From: Prorocentrum cordatum
Taxonomy: Eukaryota > Sar > Dinophyceae > Prorocentrales > Prorocentraceae
Direction: 5' to 3'
Assembly (NCBI GenBank): GCA_963575745.1
Contig: CAUYUJ010004703.1
Location: 17,501-81,500, forward strand
Length of the DNA stretch: 64,000 nucleotides
Numbering within the stretch: position 1 is the first letter of the stretch; every line of letters starts with the position of its first letter. Shown here piece after piece: positions 10,340 to 19,672 of this stretch. A model generated the notes under the pieces. The model had not been told where the DNA came from. It saw nothing but the letters and a program-made list of their open reading frames with translations, and ran no database searches. A program made the position numbers and the translations under genes.

Positions 10340-10957
10340 TCAAAAGGGTTTAAGAATTGTCTCGTCGTTGCTGGTGATATTAGTCGGCTTCTTGATATAG
10401 TCACCAGCCGTATCTTTAAGTCCCGTCGCACATTGGTCGATGCGTACGGTTGCGATATGTGATCGGTCGGCAAGCTCTTTCCATGGGGATATATCATCCA
10501 CCCATGTTCCTGTGGGTTGTTCGCGTATAAACCACCTCCGTGCATTATCTTGAGTAGCAGCAAATTTACCACAATAAGTTATGTGTGGCAAATTTTCTTT
10601 CTGATGCTGTTCCCAAGTGTTATAGTTGGCTCAGTAGTTGTAGTAGGATGGTGGTCCTGTGGTGCGGCAGCTGGGCTGTAGCATGGCTACTCGTGCGTGG
10701 CATACTGCGAAGTCATGGTCTACAGCTCGCTGCACCGAGGGATCTCCCAGGTCGACACATGCGGTCTTGTCTAAGCTGCCTCCTGAGGAGAGACCCCTCG
10801 AGAAGGCAAGCTCTGAAATGCCACCCTCTCCTTCGCAAAGCTCCAACATGTCCACGCAATTGTTGTGACCATAACATAGAGTAGCCACTATGCTATATAT
10901 GTCCGCGTGTGTCGGGCATAGATGCGGGGAGGGTAAGGAACAGGTCATCTTCCTCAT
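10340..10957 (-). pseudogene. methyltransferase-like segment with in-frame stop
   Basis: VDMLELCEGEGGISELAFSRG resembles the SAM-binding motif I of C5-cytosine methyltransferases, and VAMLQPSCRTTGP resembles their motif IV PC region with PSC in place of PPC. The frame then hits TGA at about 10631-10633 and continues open with YNTWEQHQ, CGKFAATQ and a TVRIDQC-type block down to 10340. Some dinoflagellate retrotransposons are known to encode DNA methyltransferases, so such a module is plausible, but the match here is remote and the catalytic proline is absent. It may be an unrelated Rossmann-type domain. Confidence 0.45.
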
Positions 10958-12031
10958 CTGAGCTAATCAGCTCGACAAGGACATCAGTGCTCAAGGTCGC
11001 CTTAAGATCCTGTCCGAGTCCTGGCAAGTCGTCACCGCAATCATCCTTTCCATCTTCAACGTGCTTTTTGATGCGGCGAGGCTTGATGCCTGCCTCCTTT
11101 TCGGCTTTGAGCCTTTCCTTCTGTTTGATACGCGACTCCGTAGGTAAGACTTGCTCGTCTTGTTCACCGGTCTGTGTGCCCATCGTCGTTGATGAGTGGG
11201 CACCTGCGTCAATCGCCAGAGTCGGGAGGGGAGAAAGACAGTCATCTATGATGACGCGTCTGGGTTTCTGTGGTGATTGAGTAGGCTCGTTTCCGAGCAT
11301 GACCGGTTCCTCGGGCTGCCAGTACATCCGTGTACTGATGTTGGCAACCCCTGTAGGTAGTGGTGCATGCCAATCATATCCTGTTGGTTGATCGGCTACT
11401 GCGATATCCTGAATAATCGCGTTGGTATCCAGGTTGATCGTTACACGTCGGATGACATCAGACCATTTCGGTCCTCCTTTATTGGTCGTCACATAGTTAT
11501 GTATGTTGTGATCCGTACGTTCCGTGCGTAGTGTTGCTTCCCAAGATTTTGTCGTTGAGGTGACGGATAAGTGCGATGCGTGTCTGGGCTCGCCATTCAG
11601 CATGTCGTACCGTTTGGCCGTACCAATCCAACACATGTTGTGGCATCGCCAGTTTGCACGCACATGCCCACAACTTAGAGCTAATCGGTATCGATATGGC
11701 TACATGCATATAGGTACCACTCGGTGTGTTGTCTTGCATATTAAACCTAATACCGAAATGACATAACCGCATCCGTACTACCGTCAACTTAGGATCTTCC
11801 AGAGTATCACAGATTGGGGATAACTTCCAAACGTATCCTGGGGGGCCAAACACTATTAATTGTCATGCGGAGCCTCTTAGCTTTTGTCAGAAGGTTTTGA
11901 ATGCGCGACCAGTGTGGGGCTACTCTCTTTCCTGGGGTTCGTACGTACCAGTCACCCGGGGTACTAACCCATATTAAAGTATAGTCCCCACTGATCACCG
12001 CGCCCAGGTAATCTGCGCCCACGGTCGTCAT
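10893..12031 (-). pseudogene. decayed polyprotein segment, unknown function
   Basis: Overlapping open frames (11807-12031, 11497-11853, 10893-11663) read as one broken coding stretch between protease and methyltransferase-like parts. The longest part includes a basic/acidic stretch with KQKERLKAEKEAG and ends Asp/Glu-rich. No domain recognised. One GNRA hairpin at 11285 encodes LGNEP. The region 12032-12214 also has no intact frame, with a near-perfect hairpin at 12130. Confidence 0.4.
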
Positions 12032-12214
12032 GAGCTCATTGTGGGAAATGCGATCACAGCTATAACCTCGGGTGCGGAGGTCAGCGCAAGCCTCTCTCGC
12101 ATCTTCGATGACGAAAGCTCTTATACTATGGCAGGTTGCCCCGCTGTCCTTGTTACCCCCTGGCCTTTCGGCTATCAGGCAAGGCGACGAGGGGGCAGCG
12201 TCGCCCTGCCATCC

Positions 12215-13471
12215 TCAAGATAAAGAAGATGCGCCTGCAACATCTGCCAGCATCTGGGCTTCCCTCAGATGCTGGAGCTCAGCACTGCAGCGCGCGGTAG
12301 CCTCAGAAGCGGATTGCTCCGCAAACGTGGCCAGCATGGATGGAGTATCCATCAGCTGCTTCAATAGGCCATTCGACCTTGCGTCGTTGACCGTCTGCAG
12401 CTCATGGTTCGTGTATCCCATCACTATCTTCCGGCGGGACCGTGCAGCGTCCATGGGTACAAGTCCGCCATGCTGGGCCAGTGCCCTGGCTACGAAGCAA
12501 TCGAACGTCTCCAGATCATCGATGCTGTCGCCTCTCACCGTCGCCTTGGCGAGTATCGCGAGCAACCCCTGAGGCAGGCTTCCCTGCAGTTGTTGGCGCT
12601 CTTGCGCAGGGGGCGGCTCGCCTGTCAGCACTGTCTGGAACGATGTTGTACTTGTACTCGAGGCGGGTTGTCCCGCGGCTCCAAATCGATCACACCTGAT
12701 TGACAGATGTCCTGATGACAACTTCGTTATCGGCATGATCTGGGAGTCCTGGCCTCGCTCGAGCACAGTGATAGTGCGCTTGTCCTGCATACTGTCGAGG
12801 CCCAGGATAGCTGGCAGGTCCTTGCCACAGCCTGACACAATATTAGTCTTGTGCGAGTCGAGCTGGGTCGAGCCCTGGTACTCGCAGGCAATGCTGAAAG
12901 TGCCCACGGTATCAGCTGGGGCCGACCCCTCGCCTACCCCGTTGATATTTAATCGAGAACGAGGTTCAAACGTACAAGGACGATTATGTGCCTCAGCAGC
13001 CAAGACGAACTTGCGGCTCGCATTTTCTCCCATTATGTTAATCTTCGAGCCCGCGTCTATGAGGATTGAATTCCCACCATCCTCGAACAATGTCTTACTC
13101 GGCTGCTTGATGTGCACTGTCTCTGACGTGCCGGCTGCACTGTCTGGCGGGTTTCCCCGCATCTCGGTCGTGCTCCTTGGCGGGTCTCCCCGCATCGTGC
13201 TGGCACCTGGCCTTCCTGCGGCCATACGTGCCAGGTCGATGTACTGAAAGTGCGACACGTTCTGGACTTGAGTGCCCTGTTCCTCCCGCCAGTTGGCATA
13301 CTCATCAAGTATGCTGTATTGCAACCGCCCGTCGAACTCAATGTTCGTAGCTGAGAGCTCGACGGCCCTGACTGCTGTTGCCGCTGTCGCCACTGAAGAG
13401 TCTGAGAGGTCAAACGACTCGCTCTCGGGATTGTCGGCGTCCAGCATGAACGTGGTGTGTGCATTGTCCAC
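12215..13471 (-). CDS. retropepsin-like aspartic protease ORF
   Basis: A 418-residue ORF. SILIDAGSKINIMG (residues 135-148) sits where retropepsins carry D-[ST]-G-[AS], and AILGLDSM (221-228) matches the later ILGxDxL block. The catalytic triplet reads D139-A140-G141, an unusual Ala for Ser/Thr. Retropepsin would cut the polyprotein in particles. Hairpins at 12574, 12663, 13147 and 13180 fall inside. Residues 1-120 contain two MRGxPP repeats encoded by the latter hairpins. Confidence 0.7.
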   Translation of the reverse strand: MDNAHTTFMLDADNPESESFDLSDSSVATAATAVRAVELSATNIEFDGRLQYSILDEYANWREEQGTQVQNVSHFQYIDLARMAAGRPGASTMRGDPPRSTTEMRGNPPDSAAGTSETVHIKQPSKTLFEDGGNSILIDAGSKINIMGENASRKFVLAAEAHNRPCTFEPRSRLNINGVGEGSAPADTVGTFSIACEYQGSTQLDSHKTNIVSGCGKDLPAILGLDSMQDKRTITVLERGQDSQIMPITKLSSGHLSIRCDRFGAAGQPASSTSTTSFQTVLTGEPPPAQERQQLQGSLPQGLLAILAKATVRGDSIDDLETFDCFVARALAQHGGLVPMDAARSRRKIVMGYTNHELQTVNDARSNGLLKQLMDTPSMLATFAEQSASEATARCSAELQHLREAQMLADVAGASSLS

Positions 13472-13518
13472 CTGGGTCTGGAAGTGGCGAACACGCAGTT
13501 CTCGCAGCTGTTCAGAGT

Positions 13519-14040
13519 CTAGTGGCAGCTCGGTCCACCCCCACCTTGGGGTGACATCGGAGGAGCCACCTGCCCGACTCCAGGCTCGTAATGAGTTGGA
13601 AGAATCGGCGCAGGTGGGGTGTTAGGCAGGTTGCCCTGCTGTGGCGCCGTCAACGGGATAAGCTGGTCGAAGTACCCCGTCTCCATCGGCGTCCTCACCT
13701 CCTCTGGCGGGTTTCCCCGCTGTTGGGACTGTGCTGTCTGCCTGTCCAGCATGCTGGCTGTCATTTCCTCCACCATGCCCCTCAACTCCCGCAGCCCCCT
13801 CGCTGCCTGTTCGGGAGCCTGAGTGACGGAGCCGGTCCATGGAAACGATGACGCTATGATACCTGGCGCTCGGCAGATAGCACATACTGGTTGCTGAGGA
13901 TCCCCTTCTCGCTGATTCGCAACATGGCCCACCACATTCGAGTTCCAGCACTCCTCGTGGAACAGATGGTTGCACCTCAAGCGGTAGATGTTCTCCCTCG
14001 GCAGAAACTCCTCGAGGCAGACCGCGCAGGCGTCTTCCAT
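13519..14040 (-). CDS. RING-H2 finger protein within the LTR element
   Basis: A 173-residue ORF. The first 60 residues form a RING-H2 finger: C5-x2-C8, C23-x-H25-x2-H28-x2-C31, C53-x2-C56, within CAVCLEEF...CNHLFHEECW...CAICRAPG. RING-H2 domains usually act as ubiquitin E3 ligases by binding an E2. The remainder is Pro/Gln-rich and carries two GNRA hairpins (13626, 13707). It lies between the Tpt1-containing ORF and the protease ORF, in another frame. It could be a polyprotein segment instead of a separate protein. Confidence 0.75.
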   Translation of the reverse strand: MEDACAVCLEEFLPRENIYRLRCNHLFHEECWNSNVVGHVANQREGDPQQPVCAICRAPGIIASSFPWTGSVTQAPEQAARGLRELRGMVEEMTASMLDRQTAQSQQRGNPPEEVRTPMETGYFDQLIPLTAPQQGNLPNTPPAPILPTHYEPGVGQVAPPMSPQGGGGPSCH

Positions 14041-14249
14041 CCCATTCTAGACTTCCACGTCTGCCGCCCTAGGGCACACCCGCCGCTGCCGCTCCAGGAC
14101 TGCATCGGAGCCCAGGAAAGCAGCTGGAGGATCTCCTGCGGGAGCCAGTACCTCCGGCGCTGCGGCAACCACTGCTGGAGAAGCTGCCGTTGTGGAGGCT
14201 GCGGGCGACACGGCTGGCGAGTTTCCTCGCATGGGTGAGCCTCTGTTCC

Positions 14250-17200
14250 TCACGACCTCAAGTGCGGCTGCACGTGCTTGGTCACGTACACTCTGTACTG
14301 CCTGCCTGCGCCTAAAACACGCCTGTTGAGTGTGGTACGTCTGCCTGATGTAGTCTGGTACTCCCCTACTGCCTGATGATATCGAATGGGCAGTAGGCTG
14401 GACGGCCACCTTTGGCGTTGTCGGTGCAGGCATGAAACCATGTGCGGATACATGGACTGATCACTGCAGCGCACATTCGTGAGGCTATGAAACTGATCCG
14501 CCGTCTCGCGAACAAATCTGTTCGGGACTCTAGACCCATCTGGGTACAGTGGCGGATCCATTGGTGCTGGCGCTGGCCTCTGGCCCTGAGCCATGCTCGG
14601 ATGAGCATTGAAGGCCGGGATAAAGGCTCGTTGCCGAGCAGGGTCACGTGGATTCGGACCCTCTGGCTCCCAGGACCAGGCTGGCCCCCACCTCTGACCG
14701 CTCGGGTGGTGCAGGTTGTGACTCTGCACCTGTTGTACCGCAGCTGCCACCCTTGCGCGGTAGTCATCAGGCACTCCAGCAGCAGTAGTTTGGCCAGCAA
14801 AAGGTCGGTGGTGTACTGGTGTGCCGGGCAGGTTTCCCTGCAGAATCGTTGGCGTGCCCGGTGGCATCATGCTCAAAAGAGCTGTGCCATGCTCAGCTCT
14901 GGCCGCGGCAATCCGCTCCATGAGAGTGCCATTCGTGGCAGACCGACCAGGAGTCCCAAACGGAGACTGTACTGGTGGTGTTGCCACTGGGGTCATGCCC
15001 CTCGGTGTGTGCACGCTATGCGAGGGGCTTCCTGGCATCTGCTCGAATCGAGCAGGCTCTCCGAAGATGCGGCCGATAGTTTGCGGGTCTCCCTGCGGTT
15101 CGGGCATGTCGTTTCTGAGTCCATTAACGGGCAGGTTCCCCTGCATGGCCTGGCGGTTACGTGTCACCATGGCGGACATAGCTCCCTGACCTGCGGCCCA
15201 GGGATCTTGCTGGTACAGTCTGTCCGCTAGCTGTTCCACCTGCTCAGGATTTAGAGCAGCCGCGATCTGATCCAGATCCGAGGTGCTGAGGACCTGCCAA
15301 GATATGGCACTAGGCCCTTGGCTTGGAGCACGGCTTGGAGCCGCGCTTCCTGCCTCGCTCTCGTTGATCATGAGGATCTGGTGGATTTCGGGCTGGTTTC
15401 CCAACGCTGTTGGGCTGCAGTGGTCCCCTACCTCTCTTTGACCATGAACCATATGAGGCTCATTAGCCCTTCGGTCAAGAGACCATCTGTGCTTGATACT
15501 AGCACTGCCCACAGTGTTCCACCTGTTCGGGGCCGTCATTATGGCAGTGGAGACGCGTGCATGGCGACTGCCCAGATATTCTGGGTTCCGCCATTGCTTT
15601 CCTGGGGAGAGTTCTTCCACGTGCGTAATAAAATACGGCTCAATAGTGCCGTCTTTTCCTTCTGATAGGAGAACCCCATTGTCGGACCAGTAAAATCCGA
15701 TCCCGTCCTTCAGGGCTTGGTGCCAGTCCACAAAGATAGCGATTTCGGAGTCGGGGCCCCGTCCACTCTGCACGCCGCGACGACGAAGCGTCGGAACAAA
15801 GCGGATGTGTGATCGGCCAGTCCCTCTCTTCTTGGTGTTGTGTTCTTTACGACAAGAAAGGCCATGCCACATGGTGCCCTCAAAGGCTATCCACCGTGTG
15901 CCGCGCATGGCAACATCGGGGTATGGGGCCGGTCTCCCGGCAAGATTGTCGTGCAGTACAATGTACTTGTACAACGACCAAGGGGCCTTGAGCGGCCACG
16001 AGTGCTCTTGCGAGGCACGGATGAGTATGTCGGATTTGCCAGAATCTCGCACCAGGACCTTGAACTGCAGACGCTGCTTCTCTTCACCGTCCGACTCGCG
16101 GACGTGGACGATCGCCAGCATGATGGCAGCCATCTGGTCAACCGTTCTATCGTAGAAAGTCTCGGCGATGATCTTGGCCTCATCCAGTCTCGGGTTGTGC
16201 CCGTTCTGTCTCGTACGTCCGTTGTGCCGCGGAAACTCGCGTACGAGCTCATCGAGATTGATCCATCCATCATGATCGTCGAACGTCTCAAGTCTCCACA
16301 CTGCATTGTGTGGTCTGTCAGGCGCGTGTCTGCAGATCCTGTTGAGGCATTTACTAAGCTGCTTGGGTGCATGATTACTTCTCGGAACAATACCTTTCTG
16401 CCTGCAGCTCTCCATGAATGCCTCATCCACCGAGCGCATCGGTGGAAGATTCCGCAGGGCACGTCGATCATTGATTGACGCCTGACTCCCGCTAGTAAAG
16501 GAAGTATCCCCTGGGTGATGCAGCTTATCCTCCGGCGGGTTCCCCCGCAAAGGAGCCTCTGTCACCGGAGAGGCTGCGGCTCCTGAGGAGGAGAATGCTG
16601 CAGCTGCAGCGCCTGGCGGGTTTCCCCGCGGTGTTTCTCGGCTGGCGCCGCCCCTGATCTTAGGCGCCCAGGTACCCCTAGATAGAGCACCTTCCTCAGA
16701 CCTATTGGAGCGTGTCGCCGCAGGCGAGGCCGGCGTAGGGGTAAACCCTGTACGCTCGAAAGCCTTGGCCTTGCTGGCGATAGAGCCGCTACGGCTAGGC
16801 TGTCGTCTGCGGACCTCCGAGGCGTCCTGAGGTTGTTGCCTGAGGTCAGGTCTCTGCGCAAGAGTTGATCGAGTCGGTGACTTCGGCATTTCAGAACGGG
16901 GCCTCTCCATCTGCACATCGAACCCGAGTTCCTCTGAGCGGGCCGACGTTTTCTGTCTTTCCCCCGAAGGCGTCCTGGGTGCACATGTTTCGCTCTTGGC
17001 CTTCGGTTGGAGCGGGGGCTTCCTTGCCCCCTTCATATAGATCTTTTGTGACTCCAGCAGCATTTGGCGAGTTGCCTCGCGGGCGCGTTCGTCTGCCGCT
17101 CGCCTGCGCTCCGTATCTGCTGCGGCTCGCTGAACCTTCTGTTCATCGTCATCCATCATCTCTGGCTGTTGGGCCTGACTGGAGACGCCAGGCGGGTTTC

Positions 17201-18371
17201 CCCGCATTCCAGGAAGACGATTGAGCGCATCTTTCTCTTCCTGGGTCATAGGCACAAGTCCCCTCGGAGGCTGAACCTCATCGGCCATAGGGCTCCTGTG
17301 AGCCGTGGTTCCGAGACGACGGTTGATCTCGTCGATCTCTGCTTGGGTCATAGGAACCAACGGTGGATGACCCTCCTTTGCAGGAGGGCGGCCTCTATTC
17401 GGGCTCAAGCTCTCGTTGAGACCTATAGGACACCCAGGCCTGTGTTCCTGGAATGGCTGTGAGAACGGGCCGCAGACTGCGTTTGGCCTGTAGAGCTTGC
17501 GTGCCGCAGTGATGGTCCGCAGCTGGGCCCGTACTGCCTCTATCTCAGGACGACGAATGTTCGTCGCGAGCTGATAGCCACCCCGTATGGACCTGCCTTG
17601 GGCATCCCTGTAGGCTGGGTTGCCTCTTCCAAAGGCAGCGTGCTCACCTATTTGACGCCTAGGGTCGTTGTAGGCGAGCAACTGACCCCCTCGTCGAGAG
17701 GCATGCTCTGATGGGGCTGCTTGCCCCCATTCGCGTGGGGGCCGTGCTTGAGGGCGAGGGTCGCCCCTAAGGCGTGGATGCGAGCGAGACCTCCTGGCAT
17801 GTTCATCAGATGATGCCGCCGACGTAGCCTGAGCAGGAGCCGGCGGGGGCCCCTGCGGGGCCGCATGCGGCGCATCTTGGGCAGGCAGGTCTCCCTGCTG
17901 ACTGGAGTCTGGCATAATTGGCTCCTGTGCGGGTGGTGGCGTGTCAGGACTGACAGGGCTAAAGTCCACCTTCTCGTCTTCACCGTTGACTTCCATCATG
18001 AGGATGGTGGTCTCGTCTTCGCACATCCCACATCCATCACCTTCTTCATCTTCTGACATAGGATTGCCAATGACGATGGTCATTGGTCCAGCCGGGACGG
18101 GCAGGTCTCCCTGCTGTATATGCGTCTGAGCATCGCTTGGCTGCCCCGGCGTCGGCGGTGCGGTAGTCGGCTCAGGCTCGTTACCGAGCATAGCGCGCGC
18201 CTCGAGATGATCATAGTCATATGAAGGCTGCCCGATAACATTTCGCATGGCCGTGTGGTTGGGCTGTAGTCCCGCCGCCCGGAGACCCCATCCCGGCGGA
18301 GGGAGAGCCTGTCCACGCATGGAGATGGCCCTTTCAAGGGCTTGGCGCCATCTCCCTCTAGAATACCACAT
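14250..18371 (-). CDS. long proline-rich ORF with Tpt1/KptA-like domain
   Basis: A 1373-residue ORF. Residues 1-640 are low-complexity, Pro/Arg/Gln-rich, with a coiled-coil-like stretch at about 413-443. Residues about 668-925 (bases 15597-16370) match the RNA 2'-phosphotransferase family Tpt1/KptA: LSKCLNRICRHAP (R681-H682), DGWINLDEL, QRLQFKVL, IRASQEHS (R785), GRSHIRF, an Arg-containing segment before SEIAIFVD, then DGIGFYWSDNGVLLSEG. The family removes the splice-junction 2'-phosphate after tRNA ligation, using NAD+; it uses an Arg-His-Arg-Arg set, and candidates for all four are present. The C-terminal third is Pro/Gln-rich. The ORF runs open through about a dozen GNRA hairpins, often read as xGNxP. 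Fusion to a retrotransposon is seen; function there is inference. Confidence 0.8.
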   Translation of the reverse strand: MWYSRGRWRQALERAISMRGQALPPPGWGLRAAGLQPNHTAMRNVIGQPSYDYDHLEARAMLGNEPEPTTAPPTPGQPSDAQTHIQQGDLPVPAGPMTIVIGNPMSEDEEGDGCGMCEDETTILMMEVNGEDEKVDFSPVSPDTPPPAQEPIMPDSSQQGDLPAQDAPHAAPQGPPPAPAQATSAASSDEHARRSRSHPRLRGDPRPQARPPREWGQAAPSEHASRRGGQLLAYNDPRRQIGEHAAFGRGNPAYRDAQGRSIRGGYQLATNIRRPEIEAVRAQLRTITAARKLYRPNAVCGPFSQPFQEHRPGCPIGLNESLSPNRGRPPAKEGHPPLVPMTQAEIDEINRRLGTTAHRSPMADEVQPPRGLVPMTQEEKDALNRLPGMRGNPPGVSSQAQQPEMMDDDEQKVQRAAADTERRRAADERAREATRQMLLESQKIYMKGARKPPLQPKAKSETCAPRTPSGERQKTSARSEELGFDVQMERPRSEMPKSPTRSTLAQRPDLRQQPQDASEVRRRQPSRSGSIASKAKAFERTGFTPTPASPAATRSNRSEEGALSRGTWAPKIRGGASRETPRGNPPGAAAAAFSSSGAAASPVTEAPLRGNPPEDKLHHPGDTSFTSGSQASINDRRALRNLPPMRSVDEAFMESCRQKGIVPRSNHAPKQLSKCLNRICRHAPDRPHNAVWRLETFDDHDGWINLDELVREFPRHNGRTRQNGHNPRLDEAKIIAETFYDRTVDQMAAIMLAIVHVRESDGEEKQRLQFKVLVRDSGKSDILIRASQEHSWPLKAPWSLYKYIVLHDNLAGRPAPYPDVAMRGTRWIAFEGTMWHGLSCRKEHNTKKRGTGRSHIRFVPTLRRRGVQSGRGPDSEIAIFVDWHQALKDGIGFYWSDNGVLLSEGKDGTIEPYFITHVEELSPGKQWRNPEYLGSRHARVSTAIMTAPNRWNTVGSASIKHRWSLDRRANEPHMVHGQREVGDHCSPTALGNQPEIHQILMINESEAGSAAPSRAPSQGPSAISWQVLSTSDLDQIAAALNPEQVEQLADRLYQQDPWAAGQGAMSAMVTRNRQAMQGNLPVNGLRNDMPEPQGDPQTIGRIFGEPARFEQMPGSPSHSVHTPRGMTPVATPPVQSPFGTPGRSATNGTLMERIAAARAEHGTALLSMMPPGTPTILQGNLPGTPVHHRPFAGQTTAAGVPDDYRARVAAAVQQVQSHNLHHPSGQRWGPAWSWEPEGPNPRDPARQRAFIPAFNAHPSMAQGQRPAPAPMDPPLYPDGSRVPNRFVRETADQFHSLTNVRCSDQSMYPHMVSCLHRQRQRWPSSLLPIRYHQAVGEYQTTSGRRTTLNRRVLGAGRQYRVYVTKHVQPHLRS

Positions 18372-18618
18372 GTCGCTGCACGTCCTCAGGGCGCACGCTG
18401 TCGATAAGAGTAAGGGCCGCTAACACTAACTCCGAGTCGTCACAAGCATCGGTGTCTTGTAGCATCATGTGGCCACTCTCGACGCTCTCTTGACTCTCGG
18501 GATAGGCTGCGACCATGGCAGCGTGCATCGGCATGAGAGTCTGCAGTATCGCGTGCGGTCCGTACTCGCCTGGCGCGAGCATGCCAGGCGGCACGTGTGG
18601 GTTTCCTGGCACGCCCAA
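18358..18618 (-). CDS. short polyprotein fragment
   Basis: An 86-residue open frame between the zinc-knuckle ORF and the long Tpt1-containing ORF, overlapping the latter by 14 bases. Rich in Met/His/Glu with no recognised domain. Its position suggests it is part of the same polyprotein separated by frameshifts. Confidence 0.35.
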   Translation of the reverse strand: MGVPGNPHVPPGMLAPGEYGPHAILQTLMPMHAAMVAAYPESQESVESGHMMLQDTDACDDSELVLAALTLIDSVRPEDVQRHVVF

Positions 18619-18636
18619 GGTGAATGCTTGAGCCTC

Positions 18637-19359
18637 TCATTCCATCAGATCACCATAATTTGGAGGATATACTGGAGTGGGCCTGTTTCCAGGCATGAGG
18701 TCGGGTTGACGTCGAAGGTTGTAGTCAACCTCCGACGGCGAGGCCTCAACAGCGACTTCCACGTCGCTGCTCTCGTAGGCCATGATGTTGCCTGGGTTGC
18801 CGAACATCCAGTCGAAGAATGAAAGGGGCTGGTTTCCCAGCGTTCCGTTCTCCACAGGCGTAAGTTCGAGATTACCGAGAACAAACCTGCGGAGGTACTC
18901 GAGGTAGTACGCGCACAGTCCATGACCGCACGCCTCGAGCTCATCCAAGTTGTCCATACTGCTAGCCCAAGTGAAAAATAGCTGTTCCACAGCCTCGAAA
19001 TCTTGGAGGCTCAGATATTCAATAGCTGGTTCACTTGAGCCGAAATGGACTTCGGTTGATCTACCCTTTCCATTTCCCTTCGCTGGACAATCCTTTACAA
19101 TATGATCGGTACTATCACACTCATGGCACTTTAGGATCTGGCCGTCTCTACCTCGCGGGTTTTCCCGCCTACCTTTACCTTTGCCTGAGGTATCCCCACG
19201 GCCTTTTCCACGGCCTTTTCCCCCGAAAACTATCTCATCATACTGATCATCTGATTGCCTCTGGAGGAAAGCCGAGATGCCTCGTCCATTCAACCTTCGG
19301 CGACCCCGTTTGCCTTTACCTTTTTCCTTTGAAGCTCCTCCGTATCCTCCTCCTAACAC
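18637..19359 (-). CDS. Gag C-terminal part with CCHC zinc knuckle
   Basis: Starts with a Gly/Lys/Arg-rich basic stretch (residues 1-75), then a zinc knuckle C78-x2-C81-x4-H86-x4-C91 as in retroviral nucleocapsid proteins, then an acidic tail. It should bind element RNA. It is in a different frame from the upstream capsid ORF, with 313 bases between them, consistent with decay or a programmed shift. It carries GNRA hairpins at 18681, 18828 and 19155, the last with an AAAA loop. The start methionine is internal and probably not a real start. Confidence 0.7.
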   Translation of the reverse strand: MLGGGYGGASKEKGKGKRGRRRLNGRGISAFLQRQSDDQYDEIVFGGKGRGKGRGDTSGKGKGRRENPRGRDGQILKCHECDSTDHIVKDCPAKGNGKGRSTEVHFGSSEPAIEYLSLQDFEAVEQLFFTWASSMDNLDELEACGHGLCAYYLEYLRRFVLGNLELTPVENGTLGNQPLSFFDWMFGNPGNIMAYESSDVEVAVEASPSEVDYNLRRQPDLMPGNRPTPVYPPNYGDLME

Positions 19360-19672
19360 GACGCACTGGTTTTCGTGTGAACCTCCTCCGCCTCCGCTTT
19401 GCCGGTTGTAATAGCCAGAACAGGTGTTCGGCGCGCTGATTGTCCCCTTCCATTTGCATGATATCTGACCAATCTAGGGGTTCGATACCATCTGATGATA
19501 TGGTATCGGTGTCGGTGCCGGAGTCGAAGTCGTCGTTGCCTAGGTGGGTGGGTGCACCGTCGTTTAGGAGATTCGCTTCACCCCACAGGGAACGGTGTGG
19601 TCGAGGTTCTCTAGGAGGAGGGCTGGCTGCCCAGCTTGGTTGCGATCGATCCCCTGTTAGTAGGGCCGTAGA

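Noticed and set aside
13092-18189. xGNxP peptide repeat as a conserved protein motif
   Set aside because: The same 14-mers occur in other frames as GEETR, GKP or AREATR, so the conserved entity is the hairpin and not the peptide.
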